DNA of 64,000 bases, taken from Gemmatimonas aurantiaca. Lineage in GTDB: Bacteria > Gemmatimonadota > Gemmatimonadetes > Gemmatimonadales > Gemmatimonadaceae. The notes under the pieces were generated by a model that ran no database searches, was not told the origin of the DNA, and saw nothing but the letters and a program-made list of their open reading frames with translations. Made by a program: the position numbers and the translations under genes. Below, one piece after another: positions 26,037 to 36,206 of the stretch; position 1 is the first letter of the stretch; the number at the start of each line of letters is the position of its first letter. The stretch is from positions 372,001 through 436,000 of the forward strand of contig NZ_JBBCJO010000012.1 of the NCBI RefSeq assembly GCF_037190085.1, written 5' to 3'.

Positions 26037-26810
26037 ATGGAAAGTTTCCGCAAGATCATCCAGCACAACCGCGAGTGGGCCGCCGCCATGGTGGCGGCCG
26101 ACCCCGAATATTTCAATCGACGGGCGCAGCGGCAGGAGCCGCTGTTCCTGTACATCGGCTGCGCCGACAGTCGTGTGCCCGCCAACGTCGTCACGGGCAC
26201 GGAACCCGGCGAACTGTTCGTGCATCGCAACATCGCGAACCTCGTCGTGCCCAGCGACCTGAACGCCATGAGCGTGCTGCAGTACGCCGTCGATGTGCTC
26301 GACGTCAAACACGTCGTGGTCACGGGCCACTATGGCTGCGGCGGTGTGAAAGCCGCGATGACCACCGACCAGCACGGCCTGGTGGATCACTGGCTGCAGC
26401 CCATCCGCAACGTGGTGCGGTGGAACAAGCCGGAGCTCGAGTCCATCATCGACGACAAGGCCCGCTTCGATCGTGTCGTCGAGCTCAACGTGCTCGAACA
26501 GTTGTACCACCTCTCCGAGACTCCGGTGATACAGAACGCCTGGGCCAAGGGACGTCGTCCGCTGCTGCACGGTCTGGTGTACGATCTCCATACCGGCATT
26601 CTCAAGGAGATCGCCACCGGCATCGACTCGCAGGAAGGGGCCGATCAACTGGCCGCCCGCCGTCTCTCGGGGGTACCGGCCGGTCCGCCGCCGCTGGCGG
26701 GCCGTGGTCCTTCGCCCATACTCGCCGGCGACGAACTCGCCGATTCCATCGCGCAGCGCGTCGCGGAGCGTCTGGCCGCGAACGGCGTGAGCGGGACAGG
26801 CAAGCGCTGA
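26037..26810 (+). CDS. can: beta-class carbonic anhydrase
   Basis: Interconverts CO2 and bicarbonate. The 257-residue protein has the complete zinc site of the beta class: Cys42 in GCADSR with Asp44-Arg46, His98 and Cys101 in GHYGCGG. FVHRNIANLV and the long helix region are typical. After about residue 205 a Pro/Gly/Ala-rich tail (GVPAGPPPLAGRGP) leads to a short helix (DSIAQRVAERLAANG), an extension beyond the usual length of 200-220 residues that might dock to the permease. It follows the SulP gene by 20 bp and has a strong terminator downstream, so the two form a bicistronic unit. Confidence 0.95.
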   Translation: MESFRKIIQHNREWAAAMVAADPEYFNRRAQRQEPLFLYIGCADSRVPANVVTGTEPGELFVHRNIANLVVPSDLNAMSVLQYAVDVLDVKHVVVTGHYGCGGVKAAMTTDQHGLVDHWLQPIRNVVRWNKPELESIIDDKARFDRVVELNVLEQLYHLSETPVIQNAWAKGRRPLLHGLVYDLHTGILKEIATGIDSQEGADQLAARRLSGVPAGPPPLAGRGPSPILAGDELADSIAQRVAERLAANGVSGTGKR

Positions 26811-26877
26811 TCGCCGATCGGCGATCTTCTTGACCATGTCCTGGGCGTCGCTCCCGATGGCGTCCCTGCACCACACG

Positions 26878-26910
26878 ACGGCCGGTTCCCCTCCCCGGGG
26901 AGCCGGCCGT
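26878..26910 (+). terminator. stem-loop terminator of the SulP-carbonic anhydrase unit
   Basis: A 14-bp stem with one G-T pair (26878-26891 with 26897-26910) and a 5-nt loop is followed by tagtttt. It ends only 12 bp before the next ATG, so it could also affect that gene. Confidence 0.85.
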
Positions 26911-26922
26911 TAGTTTTGTGCC

Positions 26923-27405
26923 ATGGCCAAGATCCCCTCTCCATTCAAATCGCTGTCAGCCGATCGCCGGTCGTGGCTCGTGCAGCAGGCGCTCGTCAGA
27001 CACAAGGGCGCCAAGGCGCTCTATGCGCAACGCATTGCGGCCAAGGGCGGCGGCTTTCGTGTCGCCACCCTGCTGTCCTGGCCGGCCGATCGCATCGGCA
27101 AGGAAGCCCTGCGCCTGGGCGCACTCACGGCGCAGGACGAACTCGAGCTGCTGCAGCTGCTGTATGTGGACCTCGAGCCGCAGTATCAGATCACCTTTCT
27201 CGACACCATCGGCGTGACACACGAGAACGGGGTCATTCCCGACGAGCTCGAACCGCCGTACGGTGAACGGGACGCCGTGGTGCGGGGCGCCGAAGCGGTA
27301 CTGGCGGCCCATGGCGACGAGGGGCGGCACTACCTGCGCACCCTGGTCGTGTACAATCTGCCGGCCTGGCCCGGACTCGACTCCGTGGTGTCGGCCGAAG
27401 GCTGA
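26923..27405 (+). CDS. unknown 160-residue cytosolic protein
   Basis: I do not recognise the family. The protein has no signal or membrane segment. It starts MAKIPSPFKSLSADRRSWLV and is rich in short helices up to about residue 90 (LSWPADRIGKEALRLGALTAQDELELLQLLYVD). A mixed segment with many acidic residues follows (GVIPDELEPPYGERDAVV) and ends HYLRTLVVYNLPAWPGLDSVV. Codon use and composition match the neighbours, which supports a real gene. It stands alone between the terminator at 26878-26910 and the ffh terminator; context says nothing about its role. Confidence 0.75.
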   Translation: MAKIPSPFKSLSADRRSWLVQQALVRHKGAKALYAQRIAAKGGGFRVATLLSWPADRIGKEALRLGALTAQDELELLQLLYVDLEPQYQITFLDTIGVTHENGVIPDELEPPYGERDAVVRGAEAVLAAHGDEGRHYLRTLVVYNLPAWPGLDSVVSAEG

Positions 27406-27453
27406 ATGACGGAAGCCTGCCGGAAGCCTGAATGACAGCCGGCTGAAAACACG

Positions 27454-27477
27454 CGTGCCCGCCGGTGAGCGGGCACG
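27454..27477 (-). terminator. stem-loop terminator of ffh
   Basis: cgtgcccgc (27454-27462) pairs perfectly with gcgggcacg (27469-27477). Read on the minus strand it is followed by cgtgtttt, so it fits the ffh transcript. Confidence 0.75.
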
Positions 27478-27504
27478 TGGCGGAAGATGACGACGGGCTC
27501 CGGA

Positions 27505-28860
<1,356 letters not shown>

Positions 28861-29174
28861 CCCTGCAAACTACCATGCCAGCGGGCCCGCTTGTACTCCG
28901 GGCCATGCGGCAGGCTGTACCACGGGTCCGGCAGCTCCGGCGCCATGCCCGGCTTCCCGCCACGAGACAGTCAAGGGCGCCGGGATCACACCTTCTGTGC
29001 CATGGGGGTGACGAAAGGGGCCGCCAGGACGGCATCTTGCGTCGGAATCACGCGTTGCCGCCCCGCACCGCCGGCCTAGATTGGCCCGTTCCGGCTCGTG
29101 CTGTCACTCCGTGCCGTCACACCTCCGGTCACCTTGCCGTGTCCCGAACTCCATCGCGCTTCCCCTCCATTCAG
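28861..29174. other. 314-bp divergent spacer ffh / lon
   Basis: Should hold both promoters. No CIRCE-type inverted repeat or clear heat-shock promoter was found in front of lon. The sequence gtcac occurs three times at 12-13 bp spacing about 50-80 bp upstream of the lon ATG, which is weak evidence of an array. Nothing else is visible. Confidence 0.45.
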
Positions 29175-31703
29175 ATGCCCCGCGGCCAGCGGAAGGAAGA
29201 GATCCTTCGCGCCGAGCTGCCGCCGACGCTGCCCCTGATGGCGCTGCGCTCCACGATCGTTTATCCACTGGGAACGATCGCCGTGCAGATGGGAGCCCCC
29301 GAGAATCTCGCGCTCCTCAGAGCCCACGAGGAGTCCGGTCTGGTGGTGGCGCTCATGGTGGCCTCGGGAGACAGCGACGATGCCATCGACCCCGCGAAGT
29401 TCGTGGGCCGGGTGGGCGTGGCGGCGCGGGTCCATGAGCGGATCAATCTGCCCGGTGACACGGTGCAGATCACGCTGCAGGGGCTCCGTCGCATCACCAT
29501 CGACGCCATCGAACAGGTCACGCCATTTGCCGTGGCCAGGGTGCAGGGCGCCCGGGAAACCCCGCCCGAGGCGGCGGAGCTGGACGAACTCGTGGCACGG
29601 ACGGTCGCCGCCGCGGAAACCCTCGCCGAACTGGTCGACCGCATCCCCAACGAAGTGCCGCAGATCCTCAAGATGAACGTCTCCGACCCGGGACGTTTTG
29701 CGGATCTCGCCGCCACCAACATGAACCTGCGCATCGCCGACAAGGAGGAGGTGCTGCAGCGTCTCGACATCGGCCAGCGCATCCGGTTCATCCTGTCGCG
29801 TCTCGAACGCGAGGTCGCGCGCGCGCGTGTGATGGAGGACGTCAAGAAGCAGACCGAGATCAAGATCGAGCAGCATCAGCGCGAGTTCTATCTGCGGCAG
29901 CAACTGCGGGCCATCCAGTCGGAGCTTGGCGAGGCCGATCCGAACGAAAAGGAATCCATCGATCTGCTGCGCCGCATCGAGGACGCGCAGTTGCCCGACA
30001 AGGTGGCCGCCGAAGCCCGTCGTGAGACCGAACGCCTGCGCATGCTCTCGCCGGCCTCCAGCGAGTACCAGGTGTTGCGCACGTATCTCGACTGGGTGCT
30101 CGCCCTGCCCTGGCACATCCGCAGCGCCAACGATCAGGAGATCGCGCTCAGCAAGGTCGAAGACGCGCTCGACGAACGGCACTACGGGCTCGACGAGGCG
30201 AAGGAACGCATCATCGAATACCTGGCGGTGCGCAAACTGCGAGGCGGTGATCCGACGGGTCCCATTCTCTGTTTCGTGGGACCGCCGGGCACCGGCAAGA
30301 CCTCGCTGGGCGAAGCCATCGCCAAGAGCATCGACCGGGCGTTCTACCGCATCTCCGTGGGCGGCGTGCGCGACGAAGCCGAGATCCGCGGCCATCGCCG
30401 CACGTACGTGGGCGCCATGCCGGGCATGCTCATTCAGGCCCTCCGGCGTGTGGAAGTGCGCGATCCCGTCATCATGATCGACGAGATCGACAAGATGAGC
30501 TCGGGCGGCACCGGCGGCGATCCCACGGCGGCCATGCTGGAAGTGCTCGATCCGTCGCAGAACAGCACCTTCGTCGATCACTATCTCAATCTGCCGTTCG
30601 ATCTCTCGAGCGTGCTGTTCATCTGTACGGCCAACAATCTCTTCGACATTCCCGGCCCGTTGCGCGATCGCATGGAAGTGATCCGCATCGCGGGCTACAC
30701 CATCGAGGAGAAGGTGGAGATCGCGCAGCGTTATCTCATTCCGCGTCTGCTGGCCGACCATGGTCTCGAGGACACGGATCTCCACATCCCGGAGAGTGTG
30801 CTGGGGTTCATCACCAGCCGGTACTCGCGCGAAGCCGGCCTGCGGACGTTCGAACGTTCGATCGCGTCCATCATGCGCAAGCGGGCGCGGGCGAAGGCCG
30901 ACGGTGACGACAGTGCCTGGGAGATCGATGCCGTGCGCACGGAAGAGATGCTCGGCGCGCCGCGTTTCCCCATGGAAGAAGCCGAGAAGGAGCCGGAGAT
31001 CGGCGCCGTCACCGGTCTCGCATGGACCAATACCGGTGGCGAACTGATGACCATCGAGGCGTTGCGCATGCCGGGCGGCGGGAAACTCACCGTCACCGGA
31101 CAGCTCGGCGACGTGATGCGGGAATCGGTGGATGCGGCGTATTCGTTCGTACGTTCGCGCGCCCGGTCACTGGGAATCGCCGACCGGGAATTCCGCGATG
31201 CCGATCTGCATCTGCATTTCCCTGCCGGTTCGATTCCCAAGGACGGCCCGTCGGCCGGCATTGCCGTCACGCTGGCGCTGGCGAGTGCGCTGTCGCGTCG
31301 CCCGGTGCGCCGTGATCTCGCCCTCACGGGTGAAGTCACGCTGCGTGGCAGGGTCCTCGAGATCGGCGGGGTGAAGGAGAAGGTGTTGGCCGCTTATCGG
31401 GCCGGTCTTCGGGAAGTGATCCTTCCCAAGGGGAACGAAAAGGACGTGCGGGACGTGCCGCAGGAAGTGCGGGCGAAGATGGCGTTCACGTTCGCCAGCG
31501 CCATGGATGAAGTGCTGCACCTGGCGCTGCTGCCGCATCCGGACATGCATCCGGCCGATGCGGCGCCACGCGATGGTGCGCATGACGATGCGCCGGCCCG
31601 GCCGTCAGATCAGCAATCCGATCGAGTACAACGCGAGCCCAACCAGACCACCCACGATCGTCCCGTTGATACGAATGAACTGCAGATCTCGGCCGATCTG
31701 TAG
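29175..31703 (+). CDS. lon: ATP-dependent protease Lon with C-terminal extension
   Basis: AAA+ serine protease that degrades misfolded and regulatory proteins in the cytosol. The 842-residue protein has the LON N-domain (LPLMALRSTIVYPLGTIAVQ), a helical linker, the ATPase (Walker A GPPGTGKTS, Walker B VIMIDEIDKM, and GAMPGMLIQALR) and the protease domain with Ser693 (PKDGPSAG) and Lys736 (GGVKEKV) as the catalytic dyad. Lon usually ends soon after the DEVLHLALL helix. Here about 65 hydrophilic residues follow, and the last 33 codons lie opposite the end of the DUF445 gene. ATG 29175 is chosen by the conserved start; the frame is open upstream without similarity. Confidence 0.97.
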   Translation: MPRGQRKEEILRAELPPTLPLMALRSTIVYPLGTIAVQMGAPENLALLRAHEESGLVVALMVASGDSDDAIDPAKFVGRVGVAARVHERINLPGDTVQITLQGLRRITIDAIEQVTPFAVARVQGARETPPEAAELDELVARTVAAAETLAELVDRIPNEVPQILKMNVSDPGRFADLAATNMNLRIADKEEVLQRLDIGQRIRFILSRLEREVARARVMEDVKKQTEIKIEQHQREFYLRQQLRAIQSELGEADPNEKESIDLLRRIEDAQLPDKVAAEARRETERLRMLSPASSEYQVLRTYLDWVLALPWHIRSANDQEIALSKVEDALDERHYGLDEAKERIIEYLAVRKLRGGDPTGPILCFVGPPGTGKTSLGEAIAKSIDRAFYRISVGGVRDEAEIRGHRRTYVGAMPGMLIQALRRVEVRDPVIMIDEIDKMSSGGTGGDPTAAMLEVLDPSQNSTFVDHYLNLPFDLSSVLFICTANNLFDIPGPLRDRMEVIRIAGYTIEEKVEIAQRYLIPRLLADHGLEDTDLHIPESVLGFITSRYSREAGLRTFERSIASIMRKRARAKADGDDSAWEIDAVRTEEMLGAPRFPMEEAEKEPEIGAVTGLAWTNTGGELMTIEALRMPGGGKLTVTGQLGDVMRESVDAAYSFVRSRARSLGIADREFRDADLHLHFPAGSIPKDGPSAGIAVTLALASALSRRPVRRDLALTGEVTLRGRVLEIGGVKEKVLAAYRAGLREVILPKGNEKDVRDVPQEVRAKMAFTFASAMDEVLHLALLPHPDMHPADAAPRDGAHDDAPARPSDQQSDRVQREPNQTTHDRPVDTNELQISADL

Positions 31704-32918
31704 TTCGATCTTCCGGGAGGTCGCGGTGGCGTCCCAGGCCGCCACGGTGGAGGCGATCAGGCGCGCGACTTCTTCGCGGGCCTGCTCCACCGAATAGGTC
31801 ACCAGCTCCACGATCCAGCCGTTGACCTTGGCGGCCAGCGTCGGATCCTGCAGCACCTTCTGTCCAAGACCGGTGAGCCAGCGCTCGACCTGATCGGGTT
31901 CGTGTTCCGCTTCGTCGGCCAGACGCTCGGCGTACGATGCGATGCGCTCCTTCACATCGTTCCAGACCTCGCGTGAGAACTCCGCGACACTTGGATGATC
32001 GAGCAGATCGAGTTTGATCTGCTCCGCCCGTGCGATCGTTTCGGGATTCTCGCGGAGATTGACCACAAAACGCTCCACCGCCTCATCATACCGCTTGCGC
32101 AGGGGATGCTGCGGATCGGCGGCCACGGCCACGAGCGTCTTCTCCACGCCGGTCACGATCTTGTCGCCCAGTTTGCTCTCGACGGCGCCGGGCACCCACC
32201 ACGGACTCTCCTGCTTGATCCGCTCGCGGATCATGGTCTCGTTCTCGTCGAGAAACCGCGCGGCGAGACGCAGGGCATCATCGAGCAGCGCCTGATGCCG
32301 TCCGTCGACCGTGAGCAGTTCGAACGCCTTGGCCGCGAGCGGCGCCGCCTGCATGCGCCGGAGACGCGCGACGATACCCTTGTCCACCAGCGTCTGCACG
32401 TCTTCATCGCGCATGACGTTGGCGGCACCGGACAATCCATGCGCGGCCGCACGCGCGAGACGTCGACTGTTCTCCGGTCGGGCCAGCCACTCGGCGGCGC
32501 GTTCACCCAGGCGCATGGCGACGAGTTTCTCGGCTACCACTTCGCGCGTGAGAAAATTGCGCTGCACGAAGTTGCCCAGAGCCGTGCCGATGCGGTCCTT
32601 GCGTGCCGGCACGATGGCCGTGTGCGGAATCGGCAACCCGAGCGGATGACGAAACAGTGCCGTCACCGCGAACCAGTCGGCGATCCCGCCCACCATGGCT
32701 GCCTCGGCGAAGGCGCGCACGAACCCGAGCCAGGTGTATCGCGCCTCCAGCATCCGTGCGATCAGAAACAGCACGGCCACGGCCACCAACATGATGATGG
32801 CCACCCGCTTCATCTGCACCAGACGAACGCGACGGATCTCGTCGTCGGGTGTGATCCGCAGCGCGACCGGAAGCTCCTGGGGAACCGACTGGTCAGGAAC
32901 CGTGGGCGATGTCACCAC
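31605..32918 (-). CDS. DUF445 membrane protein
   Basis: A 437-residue protein of unknown function, conserved in many bacteria. A first membrane segment (VAIIMLVAVAVLFLIARML) and AAMVGGIADWFAVTALFRHPLGLPIPHTAIVP are the family signature. A long helical, charged region follows. The C-terminus, IELQIGRDLQFIRINGTIVG with a last membrane segment, is also conserved in the family, so the real gene extends to the stop at 31605. That stop lies 99 bp inside the convergent lon frame. GTG start at 32918. It may be cotranscribed with the metallopeptidase lipoprotein gene 15 bp upstream. Confidence 0.93.
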   Translation of the reverse strand: MVTSPTVPDQSVPQELPVALRITPDDEIRRVRLVQMKRVAIIMLVAVAVLFLIARMLEARYTWLGFVRAFAEAAMVGGIADWFAVTALFRHPLGLPIPHTAIVPARKDRIGTALGNFVQRNFLTREVVAEKLVAMRLGERAAEWLARPENSRRLARAAAHGLSGAANVMRDEDVQTLVDKGIVARLRRMQAAPLAAKAFELLTVDGRHQALLDDALRLAARFLDENETMIRERIKQESPWWVPGAVESKLGDKIVTGVEKTLVAVAADPQHPLRKRYDEAVERFVVNLRENPETIARAEQIKLDLLDHPSVAEFSREVWNDVKERIASYAERLADEAEHEPDQVERWLTGLGQKVLQDPTLAAKVNGWIVELVTYSVEQAREEVARLIASTVAAWDATATSRKIELQIGRDLQFIRINGTIVGGLVGLALYSIGLLI

Positions 32919-32933
32919 CGTGTGCCCACCACG

Positions 32934-34292
32934 TCAACGCTGGACGGTGATGCGCACCGGATCGATCGGTGCGGCGGAACGGGCGGGGTAGTCCATGAAC
33001 AGCACTACGGGCTTGCCGTTCACCTGTTCCAACTGCAGGGTCACCGTACGGGCGGCCCGCCTGGGCGTGGCGGGCGCGTCGATGCGCCGGGTGGTTGCTC
33101 CGGGCGCGATGGTGGGCTTGCCCAGTTCATACCGACGGCGTGCGGCGTCGCCCATGACATCGAGGAAGTCGGCTGCATCGACCGCCGAGTCCCATACAGA
33201 CGCCCACACCAGGGCGTCGCCATCGGCGGTGCGCACGAGCGCGAACCGGTCGCCGTCCCAGCCACCGGCGGCGCGGCGCGCGAGGTCGTCGTTCCTGATG
33301 TGCTGCGACAGGGCCAGCCGCGTTTCGAATTCACCGAACGTGTTGGTGAACACCACCGTTCCCGCTCGCGGAGCCGGGAGCGTGACCGTCACCGGCACAT
33401 CACGCTCGGCGGGCGTCGCGGTGAAATACGCCGCATCGCTCAGGATCTGCTTCGTGCTCACCGGCAGGTCGGTGAGCAGTTCCTTCTCGGGACGCTGGTT
33501 GATGAACCGGCGCACGAAGTCCGCGCCACCGAGATAGGGGAACAACAACCCCTCGCGCACCGTGCGCGGCGCCGACGCGAACACCGGCATGCCGACCGAG
33601 CCGTCACGGATCAGATCGCGGATACGATCCCATCCACCGGGCATCTTGAGCATCGGGCTCGCATTGGGATCCACGCGGAGTTGCATGAACACCGCCTGCC
33701 CTTCGAGCACGGCCTGCGCGGCCACCTGTCGATCGGCGTCGTCGGCCTGCGCCTGAATGGAATCGATCTTCACGTACTGGTCCTGCAGCGCATGCACGAG
33801 TTCGTGCGCCACGGTCTGATCGATCAGCGCGGTGGGCGCCCCTTCCACGACGTACAGCACCTTGGTGGCCGGATCGTAGTATCCCACGATCTGCTCCTCG
33901 AGCAGGCGCTGCAGCAGCGGCGCGAGTTGCAGCGTGTCGGGAATGAGTCCGAGAATGCGATAGACACCTTCCTGCCCCGCGATCTGCTGCTGTCCGCGTT
34001 CACTTTCCAGCTGATGCCGGACGAATTTCGCGACCTCGTCGCGTGAGCGCATTTCGAGCTTGGGCGGCGTCTTGAACGGCAGTCTCATTTCCTGCTCGAT
34101 GCGCGGCACGTACTTCGCGACGAGATCGGCATAGGGGCCATCCCCGGCGGGTTTGTCACCGCAGGCCGAGAGGGCCAGTGCGGTCAGCGACGCGGTCAAC
34201 GACGCGGCGAGAAGCCGGCGGGCACGTGTCGCATGGCCACCCGGCATCCGGAGACGCGGGAACGGGAAGGACGAAGACGTTTTCGACGACAT
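32934..34292 (-). CDS. lipoprotein with HExxH-like zinc peptidase motif
   Basis: A 452-residue predicted lipoprotein (LTALALSACGD lipobox). The feature that stands out is DQTVAHELVHALQDQY at about residue 160, an HELVH zinc-binding motif, with downstream Glu-rich helices (AAQAVLEGQAVFMQ) that could supply the third ligand. It resembles families of uncharacterised secreted metallopeptidases. The C-terminal 170 residues are beta-rich and end in VRITVQR. ATG 34292 is preferred over TTG 34298. An 11-bp tandem array lies immediately upstream. It sits between DUF445 and prepilin peptidase on the same strand. Confidence 0.75.
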   Translation of the reverse strand: MSSKTSSSFPFPRLRMPGGHATRARRLLAASLTASLTALALSACGDKPAGDGPYADLVAKYVPRIEQEMRLPFKTPPKLEMRSRDEVAKFVRHQLESERGQQQIAGQEGVYRILGLIPDTLQLAPLLQRLLEEQIVGYYDPATKVLYVVEGAPTALIDQTVAHELVHALQDQYVKIDSIQAQADDADRQVAAQAVLEGQAVFMQLRVDPNASPMLKMPGGWDRIRDLIRDGSVGMPVFASAPRTVREGLLFPYLGGADFVRRFINQRPEKELLTDLPVSTKQILSDAAYFTATPAERDVPVTVTLPAPRAGTVVFTNTFGEFETRLALSQHIRNDDLARRAAGGWDGDRFALVRTADGDALVWASVWDSAVDAADFLDVMGDAARRRYELGKPTIAPGATTRRIDAPATPRRAARTVTLQLEQVNGKPVVLFMDYPARSAAPIDPVRITVQR

Positions 34293-34302
34293 GGGCAACC
34301 GC

Positions 34303-34358
34303 GGGTACGACGTGGATACGGCTCGGAATACAGCTCGGGTACGGCCTGGATACGACCG
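34303..34358. repeat. five tandem 11-12-bp units upstream of the metallopeptidase lipoprotein gene
   Basis: Units gggtacgacgt, ggatacggctc, ggaatacagctc, gggtacggcct and ggatacgaccg fill almost the entire spacer between the prepilin peptidase stop (34368) and the lipoprotein start (34292). The consensus is gg(g/a)tacg plus four variable bases. Confidence 0.8.
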
Positions 34359-34367
34359 GGAGAGGCC

Positions 34368-35258
34368 TCAGGCGGGGAACGCGCGCTGCATGTACCACGT
34401 GATCAGCGCATCACCCCAAAGCAAGACCAGCATCGCGGCCGGCGCAAGGAATACCCCGAATGGTACATCGGGGAAGGCAAAGGGTTCATTGCGACGCGCA
34501 CTGCGGATCTTCACGATGGGTCCGACGATCACGAGAAACACCACGGCGCCCACGAATGCCCCCACGATGATGGTGAGCAGCGAGCGTTCGGCGCCCACGG
34601 CGGCGCCCACCACCGCCATCAGTGTGGTATCACCGAACCCCATGGCTTCGCGTTTCATCACGACCTCGGCGAGCCATCCGATCAGCGTGATGGCACCCGC
34701 GCCCACGCAGGCGCCCAGAATGGCCGGCCAGGCGGAGGCAAAACGGGTGGACTCCTGCAGGAAGAAGTTCGCGATGGCGAACCCCAGCATCAGCACGAGA
34801 CCGGAGACGGTGAATCCATCCGGAATGAGGTAGTGCTTCGCATCGGTCACCGCGATGCCGAAGAGGATGGTGCCGAACACCGCCACCCGCACGGCTTCGA
34901 AGGACATGCCGAAGGCGTACACACTGGCCACCCAGCCCAGTCCCACGAGCAACTCCACCAGGGGATATTGCATGGAGATGGGCAGCGCACATCCGCGGCA
35001 TTTGCCGCGCAGCAGCAGCCAGCTCACCAACGGAATGTTCTCGTGCCACTGGATAGGCCGTTCGCAGCGCGGGCAGCGTGAACGGGGCCGCACCACGCTC
35101 AGCTCCAGCGGCCAGCGCGAAATGCAGACGTTCAGGAACGAGCCGATCGCGGCGCCCAGAACGAAGACGGGCACCAGGATGAGCAGCTGATCGAACAACG
35201 GGAGTGCGTGGAGCAATCCTGCCGTGAGCGGACCGGTGTAATCGATATCGGCGACCAT
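34368..35258 (-). CDS. pilD: prepilin peptidase / N-methyltransferase (A24)
   Basis: Cleaves and N-methylates type IV prepilins and type II secretion pseudopilins in the inner membrane. The 296-residue protein has the complete bifunctional form: the cytoplasmic methyltransferase loop with a zinc-type Cys tetrad (CPRCERPIQ and CRGCALPI), the first catalytic Asp in VTDAKHYLIPD and the second in the GxGD motif (EAMGFGDTTLM). ATG 35258 is preferred. It lies 4 bp downstream of the methyltransferase gene. The pilus or secretion genes it serves are not in the window. Confidence 0.95.
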   Translation of the reverse strand: MVADIDYTGPLTAGLLHALPLFDQLLILVPVFVLGAAIGSFLNVCISRWPLELSVVRPRSRCPRCERPIQWHENIPLVSWLLLRGKCRGCALPISMQYPLVELLVGLGWVASVYAFGMSFEAVRVAVFGTILFGIAVTDAKHYLIPDGFTVSGLVLMLGFAIANFFLQESTRFASAWPAILGACVGAGAITLIGWLAEVVMKREAMGFGDTTLMAVVGAAVGAERSLLTIIVGAFVGAVVFLVIVGPIVKIRSARRNEPFAFPDVPFGVFLAPAAMLVLLWGDALITWYMQRAFPA

Positions 35259-35262
35259 GTGT

Positions 35263-36072
35263 TCAGGACGAACCAGAGGGGCCGGTCGCCACGGGTTCTC
35301 CGCGTTGTCCTTCCCGCAGACCATGCAGCAGGATGCCGGTGGCCACGCCCACATTGAGCGATTCCACTTCGGGGGCCATGGCGATGGCCACCCGGCGGGT
35401 GACGGCGCTCGCCACCTCGGGCGACAGCCCTGCCCCTTCATTGCTCACGACGAGCGCCACACGATCGGGAATGCCCGCGCGGAGCATCTCCTCCAGGGGC
35501 TGGCCGTCCGTGTCGGCCGCGAGGATCCCGAATCCCTGAGCGGCAAGGGCCGCGGCGCACTCCGCCCAGGACATCGCCAGTGCCGGATGCTGGAACAGGG
35601 CGCCCATGCTGCCCCGCACGACCTTGGCGTTCCAGAGGTCCACCGTGCCAGGCAGGGCGATCGTGGCGGTGACTTCCAGCGCCGCCGCGGTCCTGATGAC
35701 GGTACCCACGTTTCCGGGGTCCTGCAGGGCGTCCAGGATGAGCAGACGGGCCTGGCGCGGCATGGGGTCCGGCAGGCGACGGGTGGGGATCTCCGCCACC
35801 GCCAGCACGCCCTGCGGGGACTCCGTATCGGCCGCGCTCAGCAGTTCGCTCTCCGTGACCTCCAGCACGGGAATCCCCCGCGCCCGCGCCTCGGTCAGGA
35901 GACGCGCACGACGGGCGTCCGACGCGCCATCGGGACTGGCCAGCATGCCGGTGATCGCCAGGGGCGATGCCAGCAGGGTCTCCACCGCGCGCACGCCCTC
36001 GGCCACGAAACGCTGCTGGCGCTCGCGGCCCTTTCGGCGCTGCAGATCACGGGCAAGGGTCAGTAGCTTCAC
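35263..36072 (-). CDS. SpoU/TrmH-family RNA 2'-O-methyltransferase
   Basis: Predicted to methylate a ribose 2'-OH in rRNA or tRNA with S-adenosylmethionine. The SpoU substrate-binding domain (RERQQRFVAEGVRAV) is followed by the SPOUT knot: LLILDALQDPGNVGTVIRTA, NAKVVRGSMGALFQHP, ALVVSNEGAGLS and PEVESLNVGVATGILLH. GTG 36072 gives 269 residues. The family's usual SNPxVKLL start is in frame just upstream (SSNPDVVKLL) without a standard start codon, so the true start is uncertain. The exact target base cannot be told. Confidence 0.9.
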   Translation of the reverse strand: MKLLTLARDLQRRKGRERQQRFVAEGVRAVETLLASPLAITGMLASPDGASDARRARLLTEARARGIPVLEVTESELLSAADTESPQGVLAVAEIPTRRLPDPMPRQARLLILDALQDPGNVGTVIRTAAALEVTATIALPGTVDLWNAKVVRGSMGALFQHPALAMSWAECAAALAAQGFGILAADTDGQPLEEMLRAGIPDRVALVVSNEGAGLSPEVASAVTRRVAIAMAPEVESLNVGVATGILLHGLREGQRGEPVATGPSGSS

Positions 36073-36133
36073 GACGTCCGGGTTGGAGCTGGCGGAGGCA
36101 TGGCAGTACGGCGCAAACGATGGCGATCCGGGT

Positions 36134-36183
36134 AGTATCTGCCAGCACCTGTGAGTACCGGTAGGTACCAGCAAGTATCTGCA
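36134..36183. repeat. five tandem 10-bp units between the methyltransferase and M48 genes
   Basis: Units agtatctgcc, agcacctgtg, agtaccggta, ggtaccagca and agtatctgca lie 24 bp upstream of the M48 peptidase ATG and upstream of the divergent methyltransferase gene. Confidence 0.7.
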
Positions 36184-36206
36184 GACCCGACCGCTTCCAC
36201 AACCGC

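Noticed and set aside
26809..26826. Perfect 18-bp palindrome gatcgccgatcggcgatc at the carbonic anhydrase stop
   Set aside because: It could be an operator, but it has no loop for a terminator and overlaps the stop codon. Short GATC-rich palindromes are expected by chance in this GC-rich DNA.
31995..34046. Open frame of nearly 700 codons antisense to the DUF445 and metallopeptidase genes
   Set aside because: The sense-strand genes have signal peptides, motifs and normal codon use; the antisense product has an Arg/His-rich composition.
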